From an uncultured Prevotellaceae bacterium (GTDB lineage Bacteria; Bacteroidota; Bacteroidia; Bacteroidales; Bacteroidaceae): 44,673 nucleotides of DNA. Position numbers and translations under genes: made by a program. The notes below the pieces were generated by a model, which had not been told where the DNA came from, made no database searches, and saw only the letters and a list, made by a program, of their open reading frames with translations. The DNA lies in assembly GCA_900316355.1 (NCBI GenBank), contig ONCQ01000020.1:1-44673 (forward strand), in the 5' to 3' direction. Shown here piece by piece: positions 23,155 to 31,511 of this stretch; the stretch's first letter is position 1; each line of letters begins with the position of its first letter.

Positions 23155-24900
23155 TTACCAGAAATACCAGTAGAAGCAAGCGCAGAGGCCGATGACAACG
23201 AGTGTGCCGACGATATCCCATACACCCCAGCTTTCACGAATGCTCTTCTTGAAGTCTGCGGTGAACGTGATAGCCTCCACCTGTGCCTTGGAGGGGGCGG
23301 GCGTGAAGAAGCTGACACATATCATCAGGGCGATGATGAATACCAGCAGCCAGCACTCGAAGATGAGCCAGTTGGTCTGCCAGAACCATGTGGTGTTCTC
23401 CCAAAATGCGCCGTCCATCACAGCCTTGCCGGAATCAGTGATGACATTCGTAACCAGACGGAGCATGCCGACGAGGAAACCGCCGATAAGGCCCCATTCA
23501 CCAGCCTTTGGCGTAATCTTCTTGGAGAAGATACCGAGCGTGAACACGGCCACCATAGCGGGAGCAATCAGTGACTGGATATCCTGGAGGTAGCTGTAGA
23601 GGTTGCCCATAGACATCATCACAGGCATCCAAGCCAGACCCAGCAACACGACAACAACGGTAGCCATACGGCCTACGAAGACGTAGTGGGCTTCGCTCAT
23701 GCCCTTCTTCATGGGCTTGTAGAAGTCCTCTGTGAAGAGTGTTGCACAGCTGTTGAAGAAGGCTGCGAGGGAAGCTACGAGAGCGCAGACGAAACCGATG
23801 GTGACAATACCCTTGATACCAGCGGGCAGGATATTCTTCACCATCATGGCGAAGGCACCATCGGTGCTCTCATGATTGGTGATATCCATCACGATGCCGC
23901 TATCGGGGTTCTGCGAGAGGGCGTAGGCAATCATGCCTGGGATGAGGAACATGAAGCAGGGCAGAATCTTGAAGAATCCGGCTGCGATGGTACCGCGACG
24001 TGCACGGGCAATGACGGCTGCATTGTCCTCACCAGGTACCTGACCAAGTACACGTTGTACGATGTGCTGGTCTGTACACCAGTACCAGAAGCCGATGATG
24101 GAGGCGCCGAGGAAAACGACATAGCCAGGGAATTGCGGGTACATCGGGTCGGCGGGATCGGTGTGGAACATGTGGGTGGTGCCGAAGCCTTCGTGAGCGG
24201 CATTGCAGGCGGTCATCATGTTAGCCCAACCGGCAGTGATGCTGCCGTCGCCAAGAGCGGCCAGACCAAGGAAGAGTACCAAGAAGGAACCTATGATAAG
24301 GATAGGCGTCTGGATGGTGGAGAGCGTCATCACACCCTTCATGCCGCCGAAGACGGTGAAGATGGCAGTGATGGCAATCAGACCAATGGCACCATACCAG
24401 AAAGGAATTCCCAACAGGTACTTGAAGAAGATGCCGCCCGTGAACGCTGTCACGCTGACCTTAGTGAGCACATAGGCAACCAGCGTGATGATGCTCAGCC
24501 AGGATCCCGTACGCTGAGTGTAGCGGAACTTCAGGAAGTCGGGCATCGTGATAATCTTGCCCATCTTGTTGATTAGCAACTGGTAGAAAGGTACGAACAG
24601 CCAACCCAGAATCAGGATCATCCAACCCTGCATCTCCCAGTGAGCCATACCTACGCCGTCCTTGGCGCCTGTGCCGGCGAGACCTACGAGGTGCTCCGAA
24701 CCGATGTTGGCAGCAAAGATGGCCATACCAATCACGTACCAGGGTTCGCCCTTACCGAAGAGATAGGCAGAAGAGTCTTCGCCTTGTTGTGACTTTTTGT
24801 CTTTCCAGATGGCATACCATACGGCAGCCACGACACCTAAGAGGCCGACGACGAGAATCGCCCAGTCCAGCCAGATGAATTCATGTGAATTCCAGTTCAT
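23155..24900 (-). CDS. Sodium/sugar symporter (SSS family), probable arabinose transporter
   Basis: 581 residues with about 14 membrane segments in the SGLT-like branch of the SSS family. Motifs: FAANIGSEHLVGLAGTGAKDG (about 63-83), ITMPDFLKFRYTQRTGSWLS, FGGMKGVMTLSTIQT, WYWCTDQHIVQRVLG and sodium-site-like SLAAFFNSCATLFTEDFY. Its place between galM and araR suggests L-arabinose (or galactose) uptake, and the equivalent Bacteroides gene is often called araP. A palindromic element ends four bases upstream of its ATG. Confidence 0.92.
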   Translation of the reverse strand: MNWNSHEFIWLDWAILVVGLLGVVAAVWYAIWKDKKSQQGEDSSAYLFGKGEPWYVIGMAIFAANIGSEHLVGLAGTGAKDGVGMAHWEMQGWMILILGWLFVPFYQLLINKMGKIITMPDFLKFRYTQRTGSWLSIITLVAYVLTKVSVTAFTGGIFFKYLLGIPFWYGAIGLIAITAIFTVFGGMKGVMTLSTIQTPILIIGSFLVLFLGLAALGDGSITAGWANMMTACNAAHEGFGTTHMFHTDPADPMYPQFPGYVVFLGASIIGFWYWCTDQHIVQRVLGQVPGEDNAAVIARARRGTIAAGFFKILPCFMFLIPGMIAYALSQNPDSGIVMDITNHESTDGAFAMMVKNILPAGIKGIVTIGFVCALVASLAAFFNSCATLFTEDFYKPMKKGMSEAHYVFVGRMATVVVVLLGLAWMPVMMSMGNLYSYLQDIQSLIAPAMVAVFTLGIFSKKITPKAGEWGLIGGFLVGMLRLVTNVITDSGKAVMDGAFWENTTWFWQTNWLIFECWLLVFIIALMICVSFFTPAPSKAQVEAITFTADFKKSIRESWGVWDIVGTLVVIGLCACFYWYFW

Positions 24901-24904
24901 AGAA

Positions 24905-24971
24905 AGTGGCCCCCCTCTAACTCCCCGAGTGGGGAGGACCCTAAAGGGGCTTGGGTCTATTGTTACTAATG
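24905..24971 (-). repeat. 67-base palindromic element before the symporter gene
   Basis: AGTGGCCCCCCTCTAACTCC, a CTCCCC-GAGT-GGGGAG hairpin, outer GCCCC...GGGGC pairing and the tail GGGTCTATTGTTACTAATG. It is a sister copy of 21495-21561 and is placed the same way relative to the next start codon. It is related to the insertion inside aguA. Confidence 0.88.
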
Positions 24972-25042
24972 ATTAATTGATGACTTCGTTTGTTGAAGAC
25001 CTGTTTATCTTCTCCCCTTAGGGAGAGAACAGTAGGAACTTC

Positions 25043-26242
25043 TTATTTCACGGAGAATTTGTATGCGCAGTGGCTGAAGTATGTCTCGCCGGGCTTCAGG
25101 TTGGCTGAAGGCCAGTTTTCGCCTGCGCGGTGCGGGCTATCAGGATACTTCTGGCTCTCGAGGCAAACGCTGACGTGCTTCGGATACTTGATGCCGTGCT
25201 TGCGCAGGATGTCAGCATCGCGGCCTACGCCTTGGAAGTTGCCGGTATAGACCTGAATGCCGGGCTCGTTGGTGAAGACCTCCAGCAGAATACCTGTCTC
25301 AGGGCTGTAGAGGCTGGCAGCTACCTGGCTGTCATCGCCGCGATAGGTGTCCATGTCGTAGGTGTTCAGGCAGAAGTTGTGATCAACACCTGTGGCGTTC
25401 TTTATCTGTTCAAACGTGGTGTCGTTGACGACCTCTTCAAGAGGTCGCGGCTCGCGGAAGTCAAATGGAGTGCCCTCGACAGAAGCAATCTCGCCTGTGG
25501 GGATGTAGTAGATATCGGACGGGGTGAAGTTGTCTGCATTGACATAGAGAACCATATTGGTACCCGCGCGTGAGGGGTCGCCGTTGAGGTTGAAGTAGCA
25601 GTGGTTGGTTTGGTTGATGACGGTCTCCTTGGTGGTGGTAGCCTCCCAGGTGATGTCGAGGATATTGTCGTCGGTGAGCTTGTAGGTTGTCACAGCAGTT
25701 ACTTCGCCGGGGAACCCGTTGTCGCCATCGGGGCTTACGATGGTCAGTTTCAGCGTCTGGTCATCAACCTGCTCAGCATCATATACCTGATACTGCCAGC
25801 CGGTGGGGCCGCCGTGGAGGCAGTTATCGCCGTCGTTGGCCACCAGTTCGTAGGTCTCCTCACCAATCGTGAATGAGTGTTTGCTAATGCGGTTAGCATA
25901 GCGGCCGATGCTTGCGCCGTAGTCGCTGGGAGAGTTCTGGGAGTCGGCGTACTGAGCGACATTGTCGTAGCCCAGCACCACATCCTTCAGGTTGCCTTCA
26001 CGGTCGGGCACCATGATGCTGACCACGCGGCCGCCGAAATTGGTAATGCACACCTCCATGCCGTTGGCATTGGTCAGCGTGTATAGGGCTGTAGCCTTAC
26101 CGCCGATAGTGTCAATAAACTGTTCTGGATTCAGACCGCTAACCGTAAGCTCGGTAGTTGCAGCGGGTTTACGATCGGTGCAGGCTGCCATCAGAACAAC
26201 GGCTGCGGCAGCAGAAACAAAACCTTTCACGAAAGTCTTCAT
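25043..26242 (-). CDS. galM: Aldose 1-epimerase, lipoprotein form
   Basis: 399 residues: a lipoprotein signal peptide (MKTFVKGFVSAAAAVVLMAAC, lipobox LMAAC at residue 21) then the galactose mutarotase domain. Motifs: IGRYANRIS, NCLHGGPTGWQYQVYDA, INQTNHCYFNL (catalytic His), DHNFCLN and EVFTNEPGIQVYTGNF (catalytic Glu). The signal places it outside the inner membrane, where it would interconvert sugar anomers before uptake. It heads the arabinose part of the island, downstream of a promoter and a palindrome. Confidence 0.95.
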   Translation of the reverse strand: MKTFVKGFVSAAAAVVLMAACTDRKPAATTELTVSGLNPEQFIDTIGGKATALYTLTNANGMEVCITNFGGRVVSIMVPDREGNLKDVVLGYDNVAQYADSQNSPSDYGASIGRYANRISKHSFTIGEETYELVANDGDNCLHGGPTGWQYQVYDAEQVDDQTLKLTIVSPDGDNGFPGEVTAVTTYKLTDDNILDITWEATTTKETVINQTNHCYFNLNGDPSRAGTNMVLYVNADNFTPSDIYYIPTGEIASVEGTPFDFREPRPLEEVVNDTTFEQIKNATGVDHNFCLNTYDMDTYRGDDSQVAASLYSPETGILLEVFTNEPGIQVYTGNFQGVGRDADILRKHGIKYPKHVSVCLESQKYPDSPHRAGENWPSANLKPGETYFSHCAYKFSVK

Positions 26243-26297
26243 GATTGTTGTGAGATAGTAGTTAGTAGATAATGATTATTCCTTTTTGGCCTTGTAA

Positions 26298-26311
26298 GGA
26301 CGTAAACGTCC
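26298..26311 (-). promoter_or_regulatory. Palindrome GGACGTAAACGTCC in the galM leader
   Basis: A perfect 6-base inverted repeat around AA, just downstream of the predicted transcription start (about 26318). It could be an operator or a small leader hairpin. No second copy was noticed in the window. Confidence 0.45.
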
Positions 26312-26322
26312 CTAAATCGGTT

Positions 26323-26330
26323 CAAAGATA
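26323..26330 (-). promoter_or_regulatory. -7 promoter box of the galM-araP-araRDAB operon
   Basis: TATCTTTG on the minus strand fits TAnnTTTG. The predicted start is near 26318, giving a leader of about 75 bases before galM. The -33 position has no TTTG and is instead occupied by the palindrome at 26349-26365, as expected for a regulated promoter. Confidence 0.6.
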
Positions 26331-26348
26331 GTGCTTTTTTATTTAAGT

Positions 26349-26365
26349 AGTGTGCTTTTCACACT
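26349..26365 (-). promoter_or_regulatory. Putative operator AGTGTG-N5-CACACT
   Basis: AGTGTGCTTTTCACACT is a perfect 6-base inverted repeat over the -33 region of the arabinose-operon promoter. Its position suits the AraR encoded in the operon, but another regulator is possible. Confidence 0.5.
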
Positions 26366-26426
26366 TTTTTTGTGTTTTCATCGCATTTTTTCTACTAAAT
26401 GCCCCTTTTTAGCACTTCACGACATC

Positions 26427-26463
26427 AAAAAAGCGGCCTCCCGATGATGGGAAGCCGCTTTTT
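26427..26463. terminator. Rho-independent terminator after galK
   Basis: AAAAAGCGGCCTCCC (26428-26442) pairs with GGGAAGCCGCTTTTT (26449-26463) with one mismatch and a 6-base loop. T-runs on both strands make it bidirectional. It ends the galM-MFS-galK unit before the arabinose promoter. Confidence 0.85.
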
Positions 26464-26494
26464 AGGTGCTTTTGTTGAAAAGCGAGTAGAAGGT

Positions 26495-27655
26495 TTAGCA
26501 GAGTTTGCGTGCGCCGTCGCCAATTACTACGTCGATGATGATGGGTTCTTTGCCGAACTTAGCCTTGAATTTCTCCTTCGCTGCCTTCACGAAGTTGTCG
26601 TAGTAGTGCTCGTCCACGAGGTTGATGGTGCAACCGCCGAAGCCGCCGCCCATGATGCGTGAGCCCGTGACACCCTCTTCCTTCGCGATGTCGTTAAGGA
26701 AGTCGAGTTCTTCGCAGCTGACCTCGTACTCCTTGCTCAGACCGTAGTGAGTCTCATACATCATCTTACCGACGGTCTCGTAGTCGCCCTTCTCCAGAGC
26801 GTCGCAGACTGCCAGCACGCGCTCGCGCTCACCGATGACATAGCGTGCACGCTTGTAGTCCTCTTCACTGATCTTTGCCTTCACCTCATCGAGCTGTTCG
26901 TAGCTGGCATCGCGCAGGCTCTCCACCTCGGGATGAATCTCGTGGATAGCGGCGGCAGCACGCTCGCAGCTCAGACGACGGTCATTGTAGGGAGAACCTA
27001 CGAGGGCGTGCTTCACGTTGCTGTTTACCAGCACGAGTTTGTAGCCCTTCGGGTTCCAAGGGAAGTAGGCAACCTCGCCGCTGCGGCAGTCCATGCGCAT
27101 GAGATGACCGGCTTTGCCGAGGCAGGAGATAGCCTGGTCCATGATGCCGCAGTTGACACCGATGTATTTGTGCTCGGTGCGCTGTCCAACCTTTGCCAGC
27201 TCCAAGCGGTCAATCTTGTTGTCGCCGAAGAGATCGTTCAGGCCATAAGCGAAGCAGCTCTCGAGAGCGGCGGAAGAGCTCATGCCTGCGCCGAGGGGCA
27301 CATCACCTGCAAAGGCTGCGTTGAAGCCCTCCACGGGAACACCCAGCGCCATCATCTCGCGGCATACGCCGAAGATGTAGCGTGCCCATGTAGCCTTGGG
27401 ACCTGCGGGGTCGTCGAGAGAGAACTGCACGCGGTCCTTCAGGTCGATGGAGTAAACATCGACATTGCGGGTGCCGTTGGGCTTTATTTCAGCAATCATT
27501 CCCTGCTCCACGGCGCCGGGGAACACAAAACCGTTGTTATAGTCGGTGTGCTCGCCGATAAGGTTGATGCGGCCGGGAGCAGCATATACACTTCCTGTGC
27601 TACCATCGAAATGCTTGATGAAGCGACTGCGAACGTCTTCAATAGTAAGTTTCAT
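26495..27655 (-). CDS. galK: Galactokinase
   Basis: GHMP kinase of 386 residues that phosphorylates galactose at C1 in the Leloir pathway. Motifs: the galactokinase signature GRINLIGEHTDYNNGFVFP (about 28-46), the ATP loop PLGAGMSSSAALE (about 119-131), NCGIMDQAISCLGKAGH with the catalytic Asp, and GSRIMGGGFGGCTINLV. galT and galE are not in the window. It is third in a unit after the cytoplasmic mutarotase and MFS transporter. Confidence 0.97.
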   Translation of the reverse strand: MKLTIEDVRSRFIKHFDGSTGSVYAAPGRINLIGEHTDYNNGFVFPGAVEQGMIAEIKPNGTRNVDVYSIDLKDRVQFSLDDPAGPKATWARYIFGVCREMMALGVPVEGFNAAFAGDVPLGAGMSSSAALESCFAYGLNDLFGDNKIDRLELAKVGQRTEHKYIGVNCGIMDQAISCLGKAGHLMRMDCRSGEVAYFPWNPKGYKLVLVNSNVKHALVGSPYNDRRLSCERAAAAIHEIHPEVESLRDASYEQLDEVKAKISEEDYKRARYVIGERERVLAVCDALEKGDYETVGKMMYETHYGLSKEYEVSCEELDFLNDIAKEEGVTGSRIMGGGFGGCTINLVDEHYYDNFVKAAKEKFKAKFGKEPIIIDVVIGDGARKLC

Positions 27656-27665
27656 AGTGAATAGG

Positions 27666-27695
27666 GTTTTTAAGTTATTAGTTTTTAAGTTATTG
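27666..27695 (-). repeat. 15-base tandem repeat upstream of galK
   Basis: GTTTTTAAGTTATTA (27666-27680) is followed directly by GTTTTTAAGTTATTG, filling most of the galK-MFS gap. Confidence 0.8.
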
Positions 27696-27697
27696 GA

Positions 27698-28987
27698 TTA
27701 CTCGACAGGAATGTCGGTGTTTACATTCTTGGAACCCCAGAGGGCATAGTATAGGATATAAACTGCACAGAGCAGGGGCACCCAGTAGGAGATGAGGTAG
27801 CTGCCTGTCCAGTCTGCAACGAGACCCTGAATGGCCACCATGATAGCGAAGCCCACCACCATTGTCATGAACGCGCCGGAGGCGATAGCGGTGTATTTGC
27901 CTAGACCTTCCGTGGCAAGGTTGAAGATGCCACCCCACATCACGCTGGCACAGAGGCCGACGAGCAGGAAGCAGAAGATACCCACGGGAACGTTACCCCA
28001 AAGGATAGCCATATTCGTGTAGTCGATACCGGGTACGCTCACGGCCACTGTGGTGGGAAGATAGATACCTGCCAGAAGCAGGATGATGGCGAGACCGCTG
28101 ACGAAGGTTATCATTGCCTTGGTGCTGACCTTACCACCCACGCTGGCACCAATGAAACGACCGATGAGCATGAAGAGGAAGTAGATGGATCCCAGCGTAC
28201 CAACATAACCGGCGTCCATGGCGAGACCTGGGGTCGCAACGTCTTTTGCAGCTGTTAGATACTGGAGGATAAAACCAGGGATACCCATCTCAATGCCACC
28301 ATAGAGACCGATGGCCAGAATGCCAAGGTTGAAATGGCGGAAGGAGAAGGCGCTGTGAGGATCTTTCTCGCCGTCCTTCTTTTCCACAGGCTGCTGGGGT
28401 TCTTCTATCTTGGTGAAGAAGATGACGATGAAGGCAATTACGAAGATAGCCAGCGCAATCATCAGGGCAGGGGTAGCATCGGAAATCTTTGCCTTGGCGG
28501 CATCGCCGATGAGCGCACCCATGATAATATAGACAGCAACGGCTGCTGTGGAGTTAAACACACCACCCGTCTGGATGAGCTGGTTACCCTTGTTACCGCC
28601 ACCGCCAAGGATGTTCAGCATGGGGTTCACAACGGTGTTAAGGATACACATACAGCATCCGGAGATGAGGGCACCGCAGAGATAAACGGCCATACCGCCC
28701 CAACCGGAGAGCCACTGCACGAGGATACCCGTGATACCCACCAGCAAGCCGATGAGCGCTGTACGCTTGTAGCCCCACTTCTGAATCATCATACCAGCGG
28801 GAAAGCCCATGATCAGGTAGGCACCGAAGTTTCCGTAGTTACCAATCATAGCCATAAAGTTGGTGGTGCCGAACTGGTTTTTCACGATGACACCCATGGG
28901 CGAACACAGGTTCGTCACAAAGGCAATCATGGCAAAGAGGGCAATCATCACAATGATTGCGCCCCATTGTTTTTGTTGATTACTCAT
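27698..28987 (-). CDS. MFS sugar transporter (FucP/GluP type)
   Basis: 429 residues with about 12 membrane segments. It resembles the fucose/glucose-galactose permease branch of the major facilitator superfamily: MIGNYGNFGAYLIMGFPAGMMIQKWGYKRTAL in the first half, the NPMLNILGGGGNKGNQLIQTGGVFNS block near residues 120-150 and MWGGIFNLATEGLGKYTAIASG in the second half. The central cytoplasmic loop (EEPQQPVEKKDGEKD) is charged. Lying between a mutarotase and galactokinase, it most likely imports galactose (or glucose) with protons. Confidence 0.88.
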   Translation of the reverse strand: MSNQQKQWGAIIVMIALFAMIAFVTNLCSPMGVIVKNQFGTTNFMAMIGNYGNFGAYLIMGFPAGMMIQKWGYKRTALIGLLVGITGILVQWLSGWGGMAVYLCGALISGCCMCILNTVVNPMLNILGGGGNKGNQLIQTGGVFNSTAAVAVYIIMGALIGDAAKAKISDATPALMIALAIFVIAFIVIFFTKIEEPQQPVEKKDGEKDPHSAFSFRHFNLGILAIGLYGGIEMGIPGFILQYLTAAKDVATPGLAMDAGYVGTLGSIYFLFMLIGRFIGASVGGKVSTKAMITFVSGLAIILLLAGIYLPTTVAVSVPGIDYTNMAILWGNVPVGIFCFLLVGLCASVMWGGIFNLATEGLGKYTAIASGAFMTMVVGFAIMVAIQGLVADWTGSYLISYWVPLLCAVYILYYALWGSKNVNTDIPVE

Positions 28988-29028
28988 AATTTATTGTTTG
29001 GTAAGTATTTAAATAGATGCAGTTGAAG

Positions 29029-30108
29029 TTACTTCTCAACGCCAAACTTGTAGATGGTGGTTTGTGTATATTCCTCTCCGGGGGCTAAAACAACACCGGG
29101 GAAGTAGGGGCGATTGGGGCTATCGGGGAAGTGCTGTGCCTCGAAGCAGATGGAGGAACGGCGCGGGAAGGTGGCACCATGCTGGCCAGGGTAACCTGTA
29201 GCCCAGTTGTCGGTATATACCTGCACGCCGGGTTCGGTGGTGTAAACCTCCATCGTGCGACCTGTATGCGGTTCGAAAATCTTTGCGGCATAGCTGAGCT
29301 CGCCGGGCTGACGCTTGTTGAGCACGAAGCAGTGGTCGTAGCCGGCACCGTTGCGGGTCTGCTCGTCGTCGGCGTCAATCATATCGCCTACAGCGTGCAT
29401 CTTGGTGAAGTCGAAGGGCGTGCCCTTCACGGCGCGAATCTCACCGGTCGGGATGCTGGTGTCATCGATGGGCACGAAGAAGTCCGCATTGATCTGGCAC
29501 TGCAGGTCCATGATATCGGGCGTGGGATTGGCAATGCCCGAGATGGAGAAGAAACCGTGGTTGGTGAGGTTGATGATGGTCTTCTTGTCTGTGGTGGCCT
29601 TGTAGTCGATAACCAATTCGTTATCGTCGGTCCAACGGTAGATGACCGTGATGTCGAGGTTGCCGGGGAAACCTTCCTCTCCGTCCGGCGAGAGATAATG
29701 GAGGGAAAGTGTCTGTGCGTCGGTTTGTGTGGCCTCCCAGACGCGGGCGTGATAGCCTGTGGGCCCGCCGTGCAAATGGTTGGGACCGTTGTTGATGGCG
29801 AGACTGTATTCCTTGCCGTCGAGCGTGAACTTGCCTTTGCAGATGCGGTTGCCATAGCGGCCTATGAGAGTGGAGAGGAACGGTTCCGGGCTCTCCACTA
29901 CGCCCTGAATTGTGTCATGCCCTTGAATGACATTGGCAATCTTGCCATTTTTGTCGGGAACCATGATGGCGACGAGTGCACCACCGTAATTGGTGACGCA
30001 AACCTCATTTCCTGCCTTGTTGACGAGGGTGAACAAATCGGTCTGCTTCCCTTGTATAGTGGACTGAAAATCTTCACGTTTCAGCCCCGAAAGCTTGCTT
30101 ACTTCCAT
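29029..30108 (-). CDS. galM: Aldose 1-epimerase, cytoplasmic form
   Basis: 359 residues without a signal peptide (starts MEVSKLSGLKREDFQ). Mutarotase motifs: IGRYGNRICKGKFTL, NHLHGGPTGYHARVWEA, INLTNHGFFSISG (catalytic His), YDHCFVLN and EVYTTEPGVQVYTDNWA (catalytic Glu). It is first in the unit with the MFS transporter and galK. Together with the lipoprotein copy at 25043-26242, it puts a mutarotase on both sides of the inner membrane. Upstream lies a 202-base divergent spacer shared with the aminotransferase. Confidence 0.95.
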   Translation of the reverse strand: MEVSKLSGLKREDFQSTIQGKQTDLFTLVNKAGNEVCVTNYGGALVAIMVPDKNGKIANVIQGHDTIQGVVESPEPFLSTLIGRYGNRICKGKFTLDGKEYSLAINNGPNHLHGGPTGYHARVWEATQTDAQTLSLHYLSPDGEEGFPGNLDITVIYRWTDDNELVIDYKATTDKKTIINLTNHGFFSISGIANPTPDIMDLQCQINADFFVPIDDTSIPTGEIRAVKGTPFDFTKMHAVGDMIDADDEQTRNGAGYDHCFVLNKRQPGELSYAAKIFEPHTGRTMEVYTTEPGVQVYTDNWATGYPGQHGATFPRRSSICFEAQHFPDSPNRPYFPGVVLAPGEEYTQTTIYKFGVEK

Positions 30109-30265
30109 GGGTAAATGATTTTATATTGAACAATTACATCGCAAATTAAGCCAAAAAGTCTGACTAAAGCAAGTCTTTTTGCAAAAAGAATCCTAAAAAA
30201 TGCTTAAATCGTGCTTCACATGCATTTTCTTGCCCTCCTTTCTTGGGTTCTTAACCAAGAAATAG

Positions 30266-30273
30266 TAATTTTG
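30266..30273 (+). promoter_or_regulatory. -7 promoter box for the aminotransferase gene
   Basis: TAATTTTG matches TAnnTTTG. TTGG at 30243-30246, 19 bases upstream, may be the -33 element. The ATG is 37 bases downstream. Confidence 0.55.
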
Positions 30274-30310
30274 CGCAAATTTTGTGTAAGAAACAGAAAT
30301 TCTGCCCCGT

Positions 30311-31510
30311 ATGCCAAAAATATCAGTCCGTGGGTTTGAGATGCCCGCATCCCCGATTCGTAAGCTGGCTCCCCTTGCCAATGCCGCCAAACAGCGTGGC
30401 ATTCACGTCTATCATCTGAACATCGGCCAGCCTGATCTGCCCACGCCTCCTGCGGCTATCAATGCCATTCGCAACATCGACCGCACGATTCTCGAATATT
30501 CTCCCTCACAGGGCTATCTCAGCTATCGTCAGAAGTTGGTGAACTACTATGCCAAGTATAACATTGATGTGACACCAGATGACATCATCATCACCAGCGG
30601 TGGTTCCGAGGCGGTTTTGTTTGCTTTCCTTTCATGTCTTAATCCTGGCGATGAGATTATTGTGCCCGAACCGGCCTATGCCAACTACATGGCTTTTGCC
30701 ATCTCGGCCGGTGCTGTTATCCGTACGGTCACAACCACCATTGAGGAGGGCTTCTCACTGCCGAAGGTAGAGAAGTTTGAGGAACTCATTAACGAGCGCA
30801 CGCGCGCGATACTTATATGTAATCCTAACAACCCGACGGGTTACCTATATACGCGTCGTGAGATGAACCAGATTCGCGACCTCGTGAAGAAATATGACCT
30901 CTATCTTTTCTCCGACGAGGTGTATCGCGAATTTATTTACACGGGTTCCCCCTATATCTCAGCCTGTCATCTCGAGGGTATCGAGCAGAATGTGGTGCTC
31001 ATCGACTCTGTGTCGAAACGATACAGCGAGTGCGGCATCCGTATCGGTGCCTTGATTACGAAAAACGAGGAGGTGCGTAAGGCCGTGATGAAGTTCTGTC
31101 AGGCACGCCTCTCGCCCCCGCTCATTGGACAGATTGCAGCCGAGGCATCGCTGGATGAAGGCGAGGAGTACTCGCGCGAAGTCTATGATGAATATGTGGA
31201 GCGCCGCAAATGCCTGATAGATGGCTTAAACCGCATCCCCGGTGTCTATAGTCCTATCCCCATGGGCGCTTTCTATACGGTGGCCAAGCTTCCGGTGGAA
31301 GATGCCGAGGACTTCTGTGCCTGGTGTCTGCGCGACTTCAACTACGAGGGTGAGACCGTCATGATGGCTCCTGCTGCCGGCTTCTATACGACGCCTGGCC
31401 TCGGACGTAATGAGGTGCGTTTGGCTTATGTCCTGAAGAAGGAAGACCTCACCCGTGCGCTCTTCGTGCTGAGCAAGGCACTCGAAGCATATCCGGGGCG
31501 GAAAGAGTAA
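30311..31510 (+). CDS. PLP-dependent class I/II aminotransferase
   Basis: 399 residues of fold-type I aspartate aminotransferase. Motifs: YHLNIGQPDLPTP (about 34-46), SPSQGYLSYR, ITSGGSEAVLFAF (PLP phosphate region, about 104-116), CNPNNPTG (180-187), SDEVYREFIY (211-220) and the PLP lysine in DSVSKRYSECGIRIG (K246). The substrate is not certain; aspartate or an aromatic/branched amino acid is likely. One base separates its stop from the next gene, the FtsX-like permease, so they are cotranscribed. Confidence 0.93.
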   Translation: MPKISVRGFEMPASPIRKLAPLANAAKQRGIHVYHLNIGQPDLPTPPAAINAIRNIDRTILEYSPSQGYLSYRQKLVNYYAKYNIDVTPDDIIITSGGSEAVLFAFLSCLNPGDEIIVPEPAYANYMAFAISAGAVIRTVTTTIEEGFSLPKVEKFEELINERTRAILICNPNNPTGYLYTRREMNQIRDLVKKYDLYLFSDEVYREFIYTGSPYISACHLEGIEQNVVLIDSVSKRYSECGIRIGALITKNEEVRKAVMKFCQARLSPPLIGQIAAEASLDEGEEYSREVYDEYVERRKCLIDGLNRIPGVYSPIPMGAFYTVAKLPVEDAEDFCAWCLRDFNYEGETVMMAPAAGFYTTPGLGRNEVRLAYVLKKEDLTRALFVLSKALEAYPGRKE

Positions 31511-31511
31511 T

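Noticed and set aside
29131-30114. 327-codon plus-strand frame opposite the cytoplasmic galM
   Set aside because: Shadow of a complete mutarotase gene.
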